Shown: positions 1 to 7,433, numbered from the stretch's first letter. The stretch is DNA of 11,980 bases from Bacteroidales bacterium (GCA_031279795.1 JAITHZ010000106.1:1-11980); one strand, 5' to 3'. Notes: a model not told the origin generated them from the letters alone. Translations and numbers: made by a program.

Positions 1-68
1 CTATTGATTGAAAGGCTTTCAGCCTTAACTTGATGACATTGAGCTAAAGCATACGGTTAATAAAGTAT

Positions 69-116
69 CGTCCTTGCTGGACTTACCGTTACAGGTTATT
101 TATTTTGCATCCCTTA
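69..116 (+). repeat. REP-like intergenic repeat, degenerate copy 1
   Basis: A short hairpin GTCC (70-73), loop TTGCT, GGAC (79-82) is followed about 18 bases later by TATTTTGCATCCCTTA. The same order, a GTCC(C)/GGGA(C) hairpin then an AT-rich tail ending in GCATCCCT, recurs at 124-193 and 11643-11708. The middle of this copy is diverged, so it is the weakest of the three. Just upstream, AAGGC (12-16) and GCCTT (22-26) form another small inverted repeat of unknown relation. A REP-like, non-coding role is inferred. Confidence 0.5.
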
Positions 117-123
117 ATAATGT

Positions 124-193
124 GTCGTCCCTATACGGGATTTGCTTTTCCGAAACTATTCTATTTTGTTTATTTTGCATTTTGCATCCCTAA
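124..193 (+). repeat. REP-like intergenic repeat, copy 2
   Basis: The hairpin GTCCC (127-131), TATAC, GGGAT (137-141) is followed by a conserved tail. By eye, positions 140-180 match 11662-11702 at 38 of 41 bases. This copy carries an extra TTTTGCAT octamer directly repeated before the final CCCTAA, which looks like a small tandem duplication. It sits between the copy-1 repeat and the metH promoter. It is unlikely to be coding: stems are kept while loops differ. Confidence 0.65.
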
Positions 194-218
194 GCAGAAG
201 GATTAAGAAAAAAATCCG

Positions 219-226
219 TACTTTTG
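219..226 (+). promoter_or_regulatory. Bacteroidota-type -7 promoter element upstream of metH
   Basis: TACTTTTG matches the TAnnTTTG -7 consensus of the Bacteroidota primary sigma factor exactly. No convincing TTTG -33 element lies 19-21 bases upstream. Transcription would begin near 232, leaving a leader of about 40 nt before the ATG at 271. That leader is too short for a cobalamin or SAM riboswitch. Confidence 0.6.
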
Positions 227-270
227 TAGCAATTTTTCATATAAAATCAATCATAACGAAACAGTAATTA

Positions 271-3200
271 ATGACCATCAGTAATTTACAGAATATTCTC
301 AATCAGCGGATTCTCATTCTGGACGGTGCAATGGGAAGCCTTATTCAACGGTTTAATCTCTCCGAAGCCGATTATCGCGGAGAACAGTTCGCACATTTGC
401 CCGGACAGTTGAAGGGAAACAACGACATGCTCTGCATTACACGCCCCGATGTGATCCGTTCCATCCATGCCGATTACCTGGAAGCCGGAGCCGATATTAT
501 CGAAACAAATTCTTTTTCTGCCACTACGATTTCCATGCAGGATTATGGCATGGAACAGTACGTGCGGGATATCAATCTGTCGGCTGCACGAATTGCTCGC
601 GAAATTGCCGATGCGTATTCGCGGCGAAATCCGGCGAAACCGCGCTTTGTCGCCGGTTCCGTAGGGCCGACCAACAAATCTACGTCCCTGTCGGCCGATG
701 TAAACAGCCCTGCTTCCCGCGCCGCAACTTTCGACGAAATGGCTGCCGCCTACGCCGAACAGATTGACGCGCTAATTGACGGTGGCGTTGATGTGCTGCT
801 GATTGAAACAGTTTTTGATACGCTGAACGCTAAAGCTGCACTGTTTGCCGCCGAACAGGTGATGAAAACTAAAACGTGGAAAATTCCCGTAATGCTCTCG
901 GCCACGCTGTCGGGAAAAAGCGGACGCCTGCTTTCCGGACAAACGCTGGATGCGCTGCTGGCGTCCATTCAGCATGCCGAAATTTTCTCGGTCGGACTGA
1001 ACTGTTCGTTCGGAGCTTCCGATATGAAACCGTTCCTGAAAGAATTCGCCAAAAAAGCGCCCTGTTTTATCAGCGCACACCCAAACGCCGGTTTGCCAAA
1101 CCGATTTGGAGAATACAACGAAACGCCTGAAAAAATGGCTGCTCAGATCAATGAATACATCAGCGAAGGGTTAGTTAATATCATCGGCGGATGTTGCGGA
1201 ACAACCCCGGCACATATCGCTCAATATCCGGCGTTGATCGAAAATACCAAACCGCACATCCCTGCACCACATCCCTCTGCTCTGTGGCTTTCGGGGCTGG
1301 AGCTGCTGGAAATACGACCCGAAAACAACTTTACTAACATCGGCGAACGCTGCAATGTGGCCGGATCGCGGAAATTCCTCCGTCTGATCAAGGAAAAAAA
1401 ATACGAAGAAGCGCTCGCTATTGCCCGCAAACAGGTGGAAGATGGCGCGCAAATCATTGATGTGAACATGGACGAAGGGCTGCTGGATGCTACTGCTGAA
1501 ATGACGCATTTCCTGAACTTGCTCGTTTCCGACCCCGATGTAGCGCGGGTGCCGGTAATGATCGACAGTTCCAGCTGGAACGTAATTGAAGCTGGCCTGA
1601 AATGTTTGCAGGGAAAAGCCATCGTCAATTCTATTTCGCTCAAAGAAGGCGAGGCCATTTTTCTGCAACATGCCGCTACAATAAAATCCTGCGGCGCGGC
1701 TGCTGTAGTAATGGCTTTCGACGAAAAAGGTCAGGCTGATTCTTTCGAACGAAAAATCGAAGTTTGCGAACGTGCCTACCACTTGCTGGTCAATCAGGCA
1801 GGATTCAATCCATACAACATCATTTTTGACCCCAACGTTCTGGCCATAGCAACCGGCATGGAAACCGACGCAAACTACGCCGTAGACTTCATCCGCGCCG
1901 TAGAATGGATCAAGGCCAATTTACCCGGCGCTGGCGTTAGCGGCGGTATTAGCAACCTTTCCTTTTCTTTTCGGGGAAATGATTACATCCGCGAGGCCAT
2001 GCATGCCGTTTTCCTGTATCATGCCACTGCGAAGGGAATGGATATGGGGATCGTTAATCCAGCTTCGTCGCTCGCATACGAAGATATTCCTGCCGAAACG
2101 CTGGAATTGCTCGAAGATGTTATCCTGAACCGCAAACTTGATGCTACCGAACGTTTAATCGAATTTGCCCAGAACACCAAAGAACTTGTACTCGCCTCCA
2201 GCGCCGAAAAACAGCTGGAGTGGCGGCTGGGAAATGTAGAAGAACGGCTGGAACACGCCTTGATTAAAGGAGTCGTCGATTTTCTGGAGGACGACCTTGC
2301 CGAAGCCTTGCAAAAATATACATATGCCGTCGACATTATCGACAAGGTGCTGATGAGTGGTATGAATAAAGTTGGCGAACTGTTCGGCGCAGGTAAAATG
2401 TTTCTCCCGCAGGTCGTGAAAACCGCGCGTACGATGAAAAAGGCCGTAGCTATCCTGCAGCCAGCCATCGAAGCGGAAAAACAACAGGCTTCGTCCACAA
2501 AAGGTAAATTCTTGATAGCTACCGTAAAAGGCGATGTTCACGACATTGGCAAAAACATCGTTTCCGTAGTGCTGTCGTGCAACAACTACCATGTGATTGA
2601 TCTGGGAGTGATGACGCCGCCGGAAAAAATCATCCAGACTGCTATCGACGAAAAAGTTGATTTTATTGGACTCAGCGGACTGATTACCCCGTCGCTGGAA
2701 GAAATGTGTACCGTAGCCGAAGAAATGGAACGGGCAGGAATGACCATCCCGCTACTGGTGGGCGGCGCTACGACTTCGCGGCTGCATACCGCCGTGAAAA
2801 TCGCTCCTCGATACAGCGGACTTGTCGCTCACGGAAGCGACGCATCGCAATGCCCTGTTATCGCCTCAAGACTGATTGACGCCCGCTCCGAAGCCGCCGC
2901 AGCCTACCGGAAGGAAATTCGTGAACAGCAGGCGCACTTGCGAGAATCGCTGCAAGATGCCGTAGGTTTGCTGCCTCTGTCCGAAGCGCGAAAAAAAGCG
3001 CTGCACATCGACTGGGAAAACTATTCACCGATTATTCCGAAAATAATTGCAAAAAACCAAATACTCTCAATCCCTGTTGCAGAAGTGATTCCGTACATAA
3101 ACTGGCGGTATTTTTTTACAGCATGGAAAGTATCCGGTCATTATGACGATATTGAAAATGCCCTTGCCAACAAACAGAAGGAAACTGCATGGCTTGAGAC

Positions 3201-3960
3201 TGCCAACTGCCGCGATAAAGCCGCCGAAGCGTTGACGCTATACCGCGATGCAAAGAACATGCTGGCGGAATTGACTGCCGCCAACGTTTGTGCTGAAGCT
3301 ATCGCAGGTTTTTATCCTGCCTGTTCCGACGGCGACACTATTATCATTGACAGCGTTATCATCCCGACATTGCGGCAGCAAACAAAGAAAAAGGACGAAA
3401 CAGCGCCGATGTACTCGCTCAGCGATTTCGTCATTCCGAAAGCATCCGGCAAACAAGACTATGCAGGCGTATTTGCCGCCACTGCAGGAAACCGAATCGA
3501 AGCACTTGCTGCGAAATATGAACAGGCAGGCGACGATTATGCTGCGCTACTGCTTAAATCGCTTGCCGACAGAATTGCTGAAGCCGCTTCGGAATATTTG
3601 CATACATTGGTTCGGAAAGATTTATGGGGTTATGCGCCCAACGAAAATCTGCCCATCAAGGAACAGCTGAAAGAACAATATCAAGGGATTCGTCCGGCGA
3701 TTGGTTATCCGTCGCTGCCCGACCAGTCGCTGATTTTTCGGTTAGACAAACTGCTTGACATTGCGCAAATTGGCATTACGCTCACCGAAAACGGCGCCAT
3801 GCGTCCAAATGCTTCTACCTGCGGGCTGTTCTTTGCGCATTCGCAGGCAACCTACTTTGCCGTCGGACGTATCGACGGGGAACAGTTAACCAACTATGCC
3901 TCACAAAAAAATGAACCTGTTGTGGAAACTAAAAAATGGCTATACGGAAATATAGAGTAA
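271..3960 (+). CDS. metH: Cobalamin-dependent methionine synthase (5-methyltetrahydrofolate--homocysteine methyltransferase), full length
   Basis: Transfers the methyl group of 5-methyltetrahydrofolate to homocysteine through cob(I)alamin, giving methionine and tetrahydrofolate; cytoplasmic. At 1229 residues it is the length of E. coli MetH (about 1227). All modules are visible in order. The homocysteine domain (about 1-330) carries the zinc ligands Cys245 in GLNCSFGA and Cys308-Cys309 in GGCCGTT. The pterin domain starts near NIGERCN at 356. A helical cap (about 650-740) precedes the cobalamin domain with D755-x-H757-x-x-G760, where the His is the lower cobalt ligand. The C-terminal S-adenosylmethionine reactivation domain has RPAIGYPSLPD from Arg1141 and MRPNAS near the end. 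The ATG at 271 is the only sensible start. No metF is adjacent. DUF4919 follows after 43 bp with no terminator visible, so read-through is possible. No truncation or missing catalytic residue was seen. Confidence 0.98.
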   Translation: MTISNLQNILNQRILILDGAMGSLIQRFNLSEADYRGEQFAHLPGQLKGNNDMLCITRPDVIRSIHADYLEAGADIIETNSFSATTISMQDYGMEQYVRDINLSAARIAREIADAYSRRNPAKPRFVAGSVGPTNKSTSLSADVNSPASRAATFDEMAAAYAEQIDALIDGGVDVLLIETVFDTLNAKAALFAAEQVMKTKTWKIPVMLSATLSGKSGRLLSGQTLDALLASIQHAEIFSVGLNCSFGASDMKPFLKEFAKKAPCFISAHPNAGLPNRFGEYNETPEKMAAQINEYISEGLVNIIGGCCGTTPAHIAQYPALIENTKPHIPAPHPSALWLSGLELLEIRPENNFTNIGERCNVAGSRKFLRLIKEKKYEEALAIARKQVEDGAQIIDVNMDEGLLDATAEMTHFLNLLVSDPDVARVPVMIDSSSWNVIEAGLKCLQGKAIVNSISLKEGEAIFLQHAATIKSCGAAAVVMAFDEKGQADSFERKIEVCERAYHLLVNQAGFNPYNIIFDPNVLAIATGMETDANYAVDFIRAVEWIKANLPGAGVSGGISNLSFSFRGNDYIREAMHAVFLYHATAKGMDMGIVNPASSLAYEDIPAETLELLEDVILNRKLDATERLIEFAQNTKELVLASSAEKQLEWRLGNVEERLEHALIKGVVDFLEDDLAEALQKYTYAVDIIDKVLMSGMNKVGELFGAGKMFLPQVVKTARTMKKAVAILQPAIEAEKQQASSTKGKFLIATVKGDVHDIGKNIVSVVLSCNNYHVIDLGVMTPPEKIIQTAIDEKVDFIGLSGLITPSLEEMCTVAEEMERAGMTIPLLVGGATTSRLHTAVKIAPRYSGLVAHGSDASQCPVIASRLIDARSEAAAAYRKEIREQQAHLRESLQDAVGLLPLSEARKKALHIDWENYSPIIPKIIAKNQILSIPVAEVIPYINWRYFFTAWKVSGHYDDIENALANKQKETAWLETANCRDKAAEALTLYRDAKNMLAELTAANVCAEAIAGFYPACSDGDTIIIDSVIIPTLRQQTKKKDETAPMYSLSDFVIPKASGKQDYAGVFAATAGNRIEALAAKYEQAGDDYAALLLKSLADRIAEAASEYLHTLVRKDLWGYAPNENLPIKEQLKEQYQGIRPAIGYPSLPDQSLIFRLDKLLDIAQIGITLTENGAMRPNASTCGLFFAHSQATYFAVGRIDGEQLTNYASQKNEPVVETKKWLYGNIE

Positions 3961-4003
3961 CCGTTGCCTGACCATTTTCCAAAACATATGTTAAACTATA
4001 AAC

Positions 4004-4723
4004 ATGATAGATATGAAAAAAAATTTTCTTTCAACTCTTGCTTTATTAACCATTTTTACTGGTTTCGCTCAAAAGCAACCATTTATTGAACCGGATTACG
4101 ACGCTATCAAAACAGCTGTTTCCGATTCTGCAACTTCTACTTTTTATCCTGTATTGATGAAACGTTTTCTGGCTAATGACGTTACGCTTACCAATGACGA
4201 ATTTCGCCTGCTCTACTACGGACATCTATATCAGGACAATTACGCGCCTTACAGTCCTTCGATGGAACGCAATGCGCTGGCTATTTATCTGGAAAAAAAA
4301 GAAATATCACCAGCCGATTGCGACATGATTCTCAATTACACGAATGTCTCCCGGATAGACTTTCCATTCAATTTTCATCATCTGCGAATGGCAATTTATG
4401 CCCTTCATGTGAAAGGAAAACATCAGGAGGCCGACAGTTTGATGACAATGCTCAACGGAATTATTGACGCCATCCTGTCGTCGGGCGACGGAAAAAGCCT
4501 CAAAACGGCTTATCATGTCATTTATACGCCTCATGAATACGAAATCATGAATAAACTTGGATATGTTGCAGAAAGTCAAACCCTTAACAATGTATGGGAT
4601 GTCATTTCCATTGCCAAAAACAGAGACAAAATCTCGGCACTGTATTTCAATGTAGAGGAAATGCTGGACATATATCGAGAAAAAGCCGAAAAAATAAACT
4701 CTGCCAGAAAATCAATACATTAG
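4004..4723 (+). CDS. Secreted DUF4919 family protein
   Basis: A 239-residue protein of the DUF4919 family, known mainly from Bacteroidota and of unknown function. Family recognition rests on the N-terminal pattern PFIEPDYDAIKTAV, then a short helix with YPVLMKRF and LLYYGHLYQDNYAPY. An N-terminal signal peptide is clear: Met4-Lys-Lys, a hydrophobic core LALLTIF, then GFAQ as the likely cleavage region. Export to the periplasm or cell surface is therefore expected. The typical Met-Lys-Lys start at 4013 is an equally good initiation codon and would remove three residues. The remainder looks mainly helical. It lies 43 bp after metH on the same strand and no -7 box was seen in that gap, so it may share the metH transcript, though no metabolic link is known. 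The family call is from memory of its motifs. Confidence 0.8.
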   Translation: MIDMKKNFLSTLALLTIFTGFAQKQPFIEPDYDAIKTAVSDSATSTFYPVLMKRFLANDVTLTNDEFRLLYYGHLYQDNYAPYSPSMERNALAIYLEKKEISPADCDMILNYTNVSRIDFPFNFHHLRMAIYALHVKGKHQEADSLMTMLNGIIDAILSSGDGKSLKTAYHVIYTPHEYEIMNKLGYVAESQTLNNVWDVISIAKNRDKISALYFNVEEMLDIYREKAEKINSARKSIH

Positions 4724-4772
4724 CTTTGACCTAATGTTGGTAATTTTTAACATATTATGATGTATTAAATGA

Positions 4773-5387
4773 ATGTATCCGATTTTTTTCAAACGCTTTT
4801 TTGACTTGTTTTTCAGTATATTGGCACTTATCGTGCTGCTGCCGTTGCTGATACTAACTGCTATTGTCGTGGGAGTGGAAATAAAAGAAAATCCGTTTTT
4901 TACGCAACAGCGCTCTGGCAAAAGCGAGAAACCTTTTCGACTGCGCAAATTTAAAACCATGCGCACGTTGCGCGGTGAACAGGGATACTTATTGCCCGAC
5001 AGACTGAGAATTACGCGATCTGGCGCTTTTTTGCGGAAATATTCGCTGGACGAACTTCCCGAATTCTGGAACGTAATTTGTGGCAACATGAGTTTAGTCG
5101 GCCCTCGTCCGCTGCTGATGCAATACTTGCCATACTACACGGAGAGAGAACGGAGGCGGCATTCCGTCAGGCCGGGAATAACGGGACTGGCGCAAATTTC
5201 CGGACGCAATTTCATTGATTGGGATAAACGCCTGGAACTTGACGTCCGCTACGTCGAACAACTGTCTGCCCGACTGGATGCGCAAATCATGCTGCAAACT
5301 GTCGGGCAGGTCTTTCGGGCAGAAGGAGTTTCAATTGATTCCGAGACTGTTGAACCGTATTTGAATGAAATTCGTGCAACCGAATAA
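4773..5387 (+). CDS. Small sugar transferase, monotopic phosphoglycosyl transferase (PglC/WcaJ-type, Bac_transf)
   Basis: Predicted to transfer a sugar-1-phosphate from a nucleotide-diphosphate sugar to undecaprenyl phosphate at the cytoplasmic face of the inner membrane, the first membrane step of making a surface glycan. At 204 residues it is the minimal PglC-like form without the extra N-terminal membrane domain of WbaP/WcaJ. Features seen: KRFFD (7-11), a hydrophobic reentrant helix (about 12-34) with the helix-breaking Pro24, FFTQQRSG, FRLRKFKTMR (55-64), the catalytic Asp93-Glu94 in DELPEFWN, NMSLVGPRPLL (105-115), and RPGITGLAQISGR (133-145). The sugar substrate cannot be read from the sequence. 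It lies 49 bp after DUF4919. A TTTG at 4725-4728 could be a -33 element but no good -7 box follows. No glycosyltransferases or flippase are beside it, so it is a solitary copy. It converges on the LytTR gene with only 21 bp between stops. Confidence 0.93.
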   Translation: MYPIFFKRFFDLFFSILALIVLLPLLILTAIVVGVEIKENPFFTQQRSGKSEKPFRLRKFKTMRTLRGEQGYLLPDRLRITRSGAFLRKYSLDELPEFWNVICGNMSLVGPRPLLMQYLPYYTERERRRHSVRPGITGLAQISGRNFIDWDKRLELDVRYVEQLSARLDAQIMLQTVGQVFRAEGVSIDSETVEPYLNEIRATE

Positions 5388-5408
5388 TACTTCACACAAA
5401 GCTACAAT

Positions 5409-6251
5409 CTACAATCCCAGCGCTTCTTTCAGTATTTTGTAGCCAGAAAGACTTATTTTCACTGATATACCTGTTTTCAGTTTCAGCAGTTGATTTTGTT
5501 TGTCATACAGTTCAATTTGAGCAATATAGTCAACATTGATAATACTTGATCGGTGAACACGAACAAATTTATCCGGCGGCAACTGACTTTCAAACGATTT
5601 CATGGTTTGTTCCTTTAGAAATTTTCCCTTTTCGGTAAATATCCGAACATAATCGCCTTCTGCTTGTAGATAAACGATGTCGGCAACCGGAATAACATCT
5701 ACTTTTTGCCCGTTTTTGACTGCAATTCGTTCAAGCGGAATTGGTTTTTCATTTTCTGAAACAAGTGGAAGCAACGGTTCTGCAGCAAGTTGCATATTTT
5801 CTGTTACTGTATCAAATCCTTGTGATTCAAACGCTTTTCGATAAATGGAATGGTGCATGTAAATCAAAGCTGCCAGACAATAAATCAGAACAGCCAGCAG
5901 GATACGAATCGGAATTGTCGGCAAAAGGCTTTGCCACCAATCTTCGGACGAAAAAATGGCGTACATCAGCAACCATTCCATTCCCAGCCAGCAAACCATA
6001 AACAAAGCGGCCAGCGAAACATATACCAGCCAGCGCAAATGAGACGATAAAGCAGAAAAACGTCCGAACTCAACAGCCATTCCCATTAAAAACAACAATC
6101 CGGAGGCGAGCACGGCGGCAATCAACGAATCAACAGCCAGATAGTCGCCGGAATCAAGCATTAACGGCTTGATGCTGAAATACAGCGCTATAAAAGCCGT
6201 TAAGGCAATCAGAACATGCAGGAGAAGAATGCGCAAGGTTGCCATATCCAT
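5409..6251 (-). CDS. Membrane-anchored LytTR-family DNA-binding regulator (four membrane segments)
   Basis: A 280-residue predicted one-component transcription regulator. The N-terminal half has four hydrophobic segments (about 5-26, 41-62, 72-100 and 112-137). A linker of about 35 residues leads to a C-terminal LytTR DNA-binding domain (about 174-275) with the family pattern DIVYLQAEGDYVRIFT, then FVRVHRSSIINVDYI. There is no receiver domain with a phosphorylatable Asp and no histidine-kinase motif, so the usual LytS/LytR division is absent: the membrane part is joined directly to the output domain. It should sit in the inner membrane and bind DNA from there. It is the second gene of an operon, 23 bp after the LiaF-like gene, which is therefore its likely partner. 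Met3 is an alternative start. The target genes are unknown; self-regulation from the promoter near 7144 is a guess. Confidence 0.9.
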   Translation of the reverse strand: MDMATLRILLLHVLIALTAFIALYFSIKPLMLDSGDYLAVDSLIAAVLASGLLFLMGMAVEFGRFSALSSHLRWLVYVSLAALFMVCWLGMEWLLMYAIFSSEDWWQSLLPTIPIRILLAVLIYCLAALIYMHHSIYRKAFESQGFDTVTENMQLAAEPLLPLVSENEKPIPLERIAVKNGQKVDVIPVADIVYLQAEGDYVRIFTEKGKFLKEQTMKSFESQLPPDKFVRVHRSSIINVDYIAQIELYDKQNQLLKLKTGISVKISLSGYKILKEALGL

Positions 6252-6274
6252 TTGGTTTGTTGTTGAGATTCAAA

Positions 6275-7090
6275 TTATTTGATTTCGGTACTGCCCAATA
6301 CGCAGTCGCCGGTTATAATCAACCGTGCAGTATCATTTTTGATCGCATCGAAATTTAACGGAATAATCTGATTTTCAATAACACCCAGTGTGGCGTTTGC
6401 GCGAATTTCGACTACCCAGTTGCTTGGAACAAGTATTTCACAACTTCCAAACGTTATGGCAATGTTTAAGACATTTTCACCTTCGGCTAAGGTTGCCTTT
6501 CGCAAATCAATAATCAGACTCCCAAATGTGACCTCCACGCTGCCGCCTTTGAAAGCTGACGATAAAATTATTTGCTTTGAGCCGGAAAAGGTGATACTTT
6601 TGTTGATGTAGTCGGAAGAATCCATCGAAACCGGTTCCTGATAATACTTACGAGCATGTTTGTGGAAATGCCTGTGGTAATGTATTTTATGCCGCTTGCA
6701 GAAACTGTGATGCGACTCGGGGAAAAGTCGACTCAGCAGGATGATTACTCCTGCTGCAATCAGTAAAGCAGGCCATAAGGTTTTGAAATCAAGCGCGATG
6801 TTGCCGAAATAGCCGGGGAAAGACGTGCACAGCACCGGATAAATGAAAAAACCACCAACCACAATTAAGATGATCCCACAGACATAATGCCTCCACAGCA
6901 GCCCCCACACGCCGCAGGCAATCAACAGCATTTGCCATGAAATCAACACAGGCTTACAGGCTGCGGGTATCACGCCAGTATTCAACAACAAAAAGAAAGT
7001 GCCAAAAAGAATCAGCAACAACCCAAAGCCTAATCCATGAATTTTACGCTTGCGATACGAACTCTCGTTTTCCAACTTATTAGTTTCCAT
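6275..7090 (-). CDS. LiaF-like membrane protein with DUF5668-type N-terminus and histidine-rich linker
   Basis: A 271-residue inner-membrane protein. The N-terminal half has four hydrophobic segments (about 19-41, 47-66, 69-89 and 104-123) rich in Gly and Leu, in the style of the LiaI/LiaF-like membrane region (DUF5668). A linker at 127-145 holds eight histidines and a cysteine. The C-terminal part (about 160-271) is a repetitive beta-strand domain (VEVTFGSLIIDLR, ITFGSCEILVP) like the C-terminal domain of LiaF, a regulator of envelope-stress signalling in Firmicutes. By analogy it may sense or transmit an envelope signal to the LytTR regulator encoded next in the operon; that role is inferred. 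Transcription is expected from the promoter at 7144-7176. The domain call is fairly firm; the biological role is not known. Confidence 0.85.
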   Translation of the reverse strand: METNKLENESSYRKRKIHGLGFGLLLILFGTFFLLLNTGVIPAACKPVLISWQMLLIACGVWGLLWRHYVCGIILIVVGGFFIYPVLCTSFPGYFGNIALDFKTLWPALLIAAGVIILLSRLFPESHHSFCKRHKIHYHRHFHKHARKYYQEPVSMDSSDYINKSITFSGSKQIILSSAFKGGSVEVTFGSLIIDLRKATLAEGENVLNIAITFGSCEILVPSNWVVEIRANATLGVIENQIIPLNFDAIKNDTARLIITGDCVLGSTEIK

Positions 7091-7143
7091 AATACAATTT
7101 TGTTTTAATATTTTAATTTAACAATTTTGAGAAAATTTCGGTG

Positions 7144-7176
7144 CAAAATTACGATTATAAAGTTGCCGCTACCAAA
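7144..7176 (-). promoter_or_regulatory. Promoter for the LiaF-like/LytTR operon
   Basis: Read on the minus strand, TTTG (7176-7173) is followed after 21 bases by TAATTTTG (7151-7144), both exact matches to the Bacteroidota TTTG and TAnnTTTG elements with permitted spacing. Transcription would begin near 7137, giving a leader of about 45 nt before the ATG at 7090. This is one of the two best promoters in the window. Confidence 0.75.
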
Positions 7177-7350
7177 TAAAAATCGACGAAAACCAGTTTT
7201 CTCCCGATGAGAATTGACAGCCTGTTCGTACATTTCTATGACTATCAACTATATAAAGCATGATTATTTTTCTCTTTTTGATAGAGATAACATGCCTGCA
7301 AAGATAGAAAATTAAATAAAAACTTAGCCCTTCATGGGATAGACGCTGAC

Positions 7351-7374
7351 GCTGGACGCTGTCCAGCTATTTTT
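7351..7374 (+). terminator. Hairpin with short T-rich tail (terminator-like)
   Basis: GCTGGAC (7351-7357), loop GCT, GTCCAGC (7361-7367) is a perfect 7-bp stem followed by TATTTTT. The stem is part of a run of three GACGCT units starting at 7342. It lies upstream of the DUF5686 promoter with no plus-strand gene before it, so it may block stray transcripts, bind a regulator or be a repeat. Its function is uncertain. Confidence 0.4.
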
Positions 7375-7402
7375 ATATTCAGGATATTCAGGATAAAATG
7401 TA

Positions 7403-7410
7403 TATCTTTG
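7403..7410 (+). promoter_or_regulatory. -7 promoter element for the DUF5686 gene
   Basis: TATCTTTG fits TAnnTTTG exactly; no clear TTTG lies 19-21 bases upstream. The predicted transcription start is near 7417, downstream of the ATG at 7398, so that ATG cannot be used from this promoter and the ATG at 7434 becomes the likely start. Confidence 0.65.
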
Positions 7411-7433
7411 TACAGTTTTTGGATGAAGAAATT

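Larger units (their letters stand above)
7091..7433. other. Divergent intergenic region between the LiaF-like operon and the DUF5686 gene
   Basis: This 343-bp stretch holds the minus-strand operon promoter (7144-7176), a second minus-strand -7 match (CAAAGATA at 7299-7306, reading TATCTTTG) without a -33 element, a hairpin at 7351-7367, a 9-bp direct repeat (ATTCAGGAT) near 7377-7394 and the plus-strand -7 box at 7403-7410. The part between about 7180 and 7298 shows nothing recognisable. Confidence 0.6.

Noticed and set aside
69..193. CRISPR array from repeated GTCC-containing units
   Set aside because: Only two local units, unequal in length and diverged, without regular spacers or cas genes; a REP-like family explains them better.
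1..270. Cobalamin or SAM riboswitch upstream of metH
   Set aside because: No B12-box-like or SAM-riboswitch core could be recognised; the space is occupied by hairpin repeats, and the predicted leader is only about 40 nt.
1171..1782. 203-residue minus-strand open frame inside metH
   Set aside because: It lies wholly antisense to the conserved pterin-domain coding sequence, has no recognisable domain and is rich in Phe/Ser/Arg as expected from a mirrored frame.
7105..7233. 42-codon minus-strand frame beginning MYEQAVNSHREK upstream of the LiaF-like gene
   Set aside because: The well-matched operon promoter (7144-7176) lies inside it, and its sequence downstream is AT-rich leader, so it is probably non-coding.
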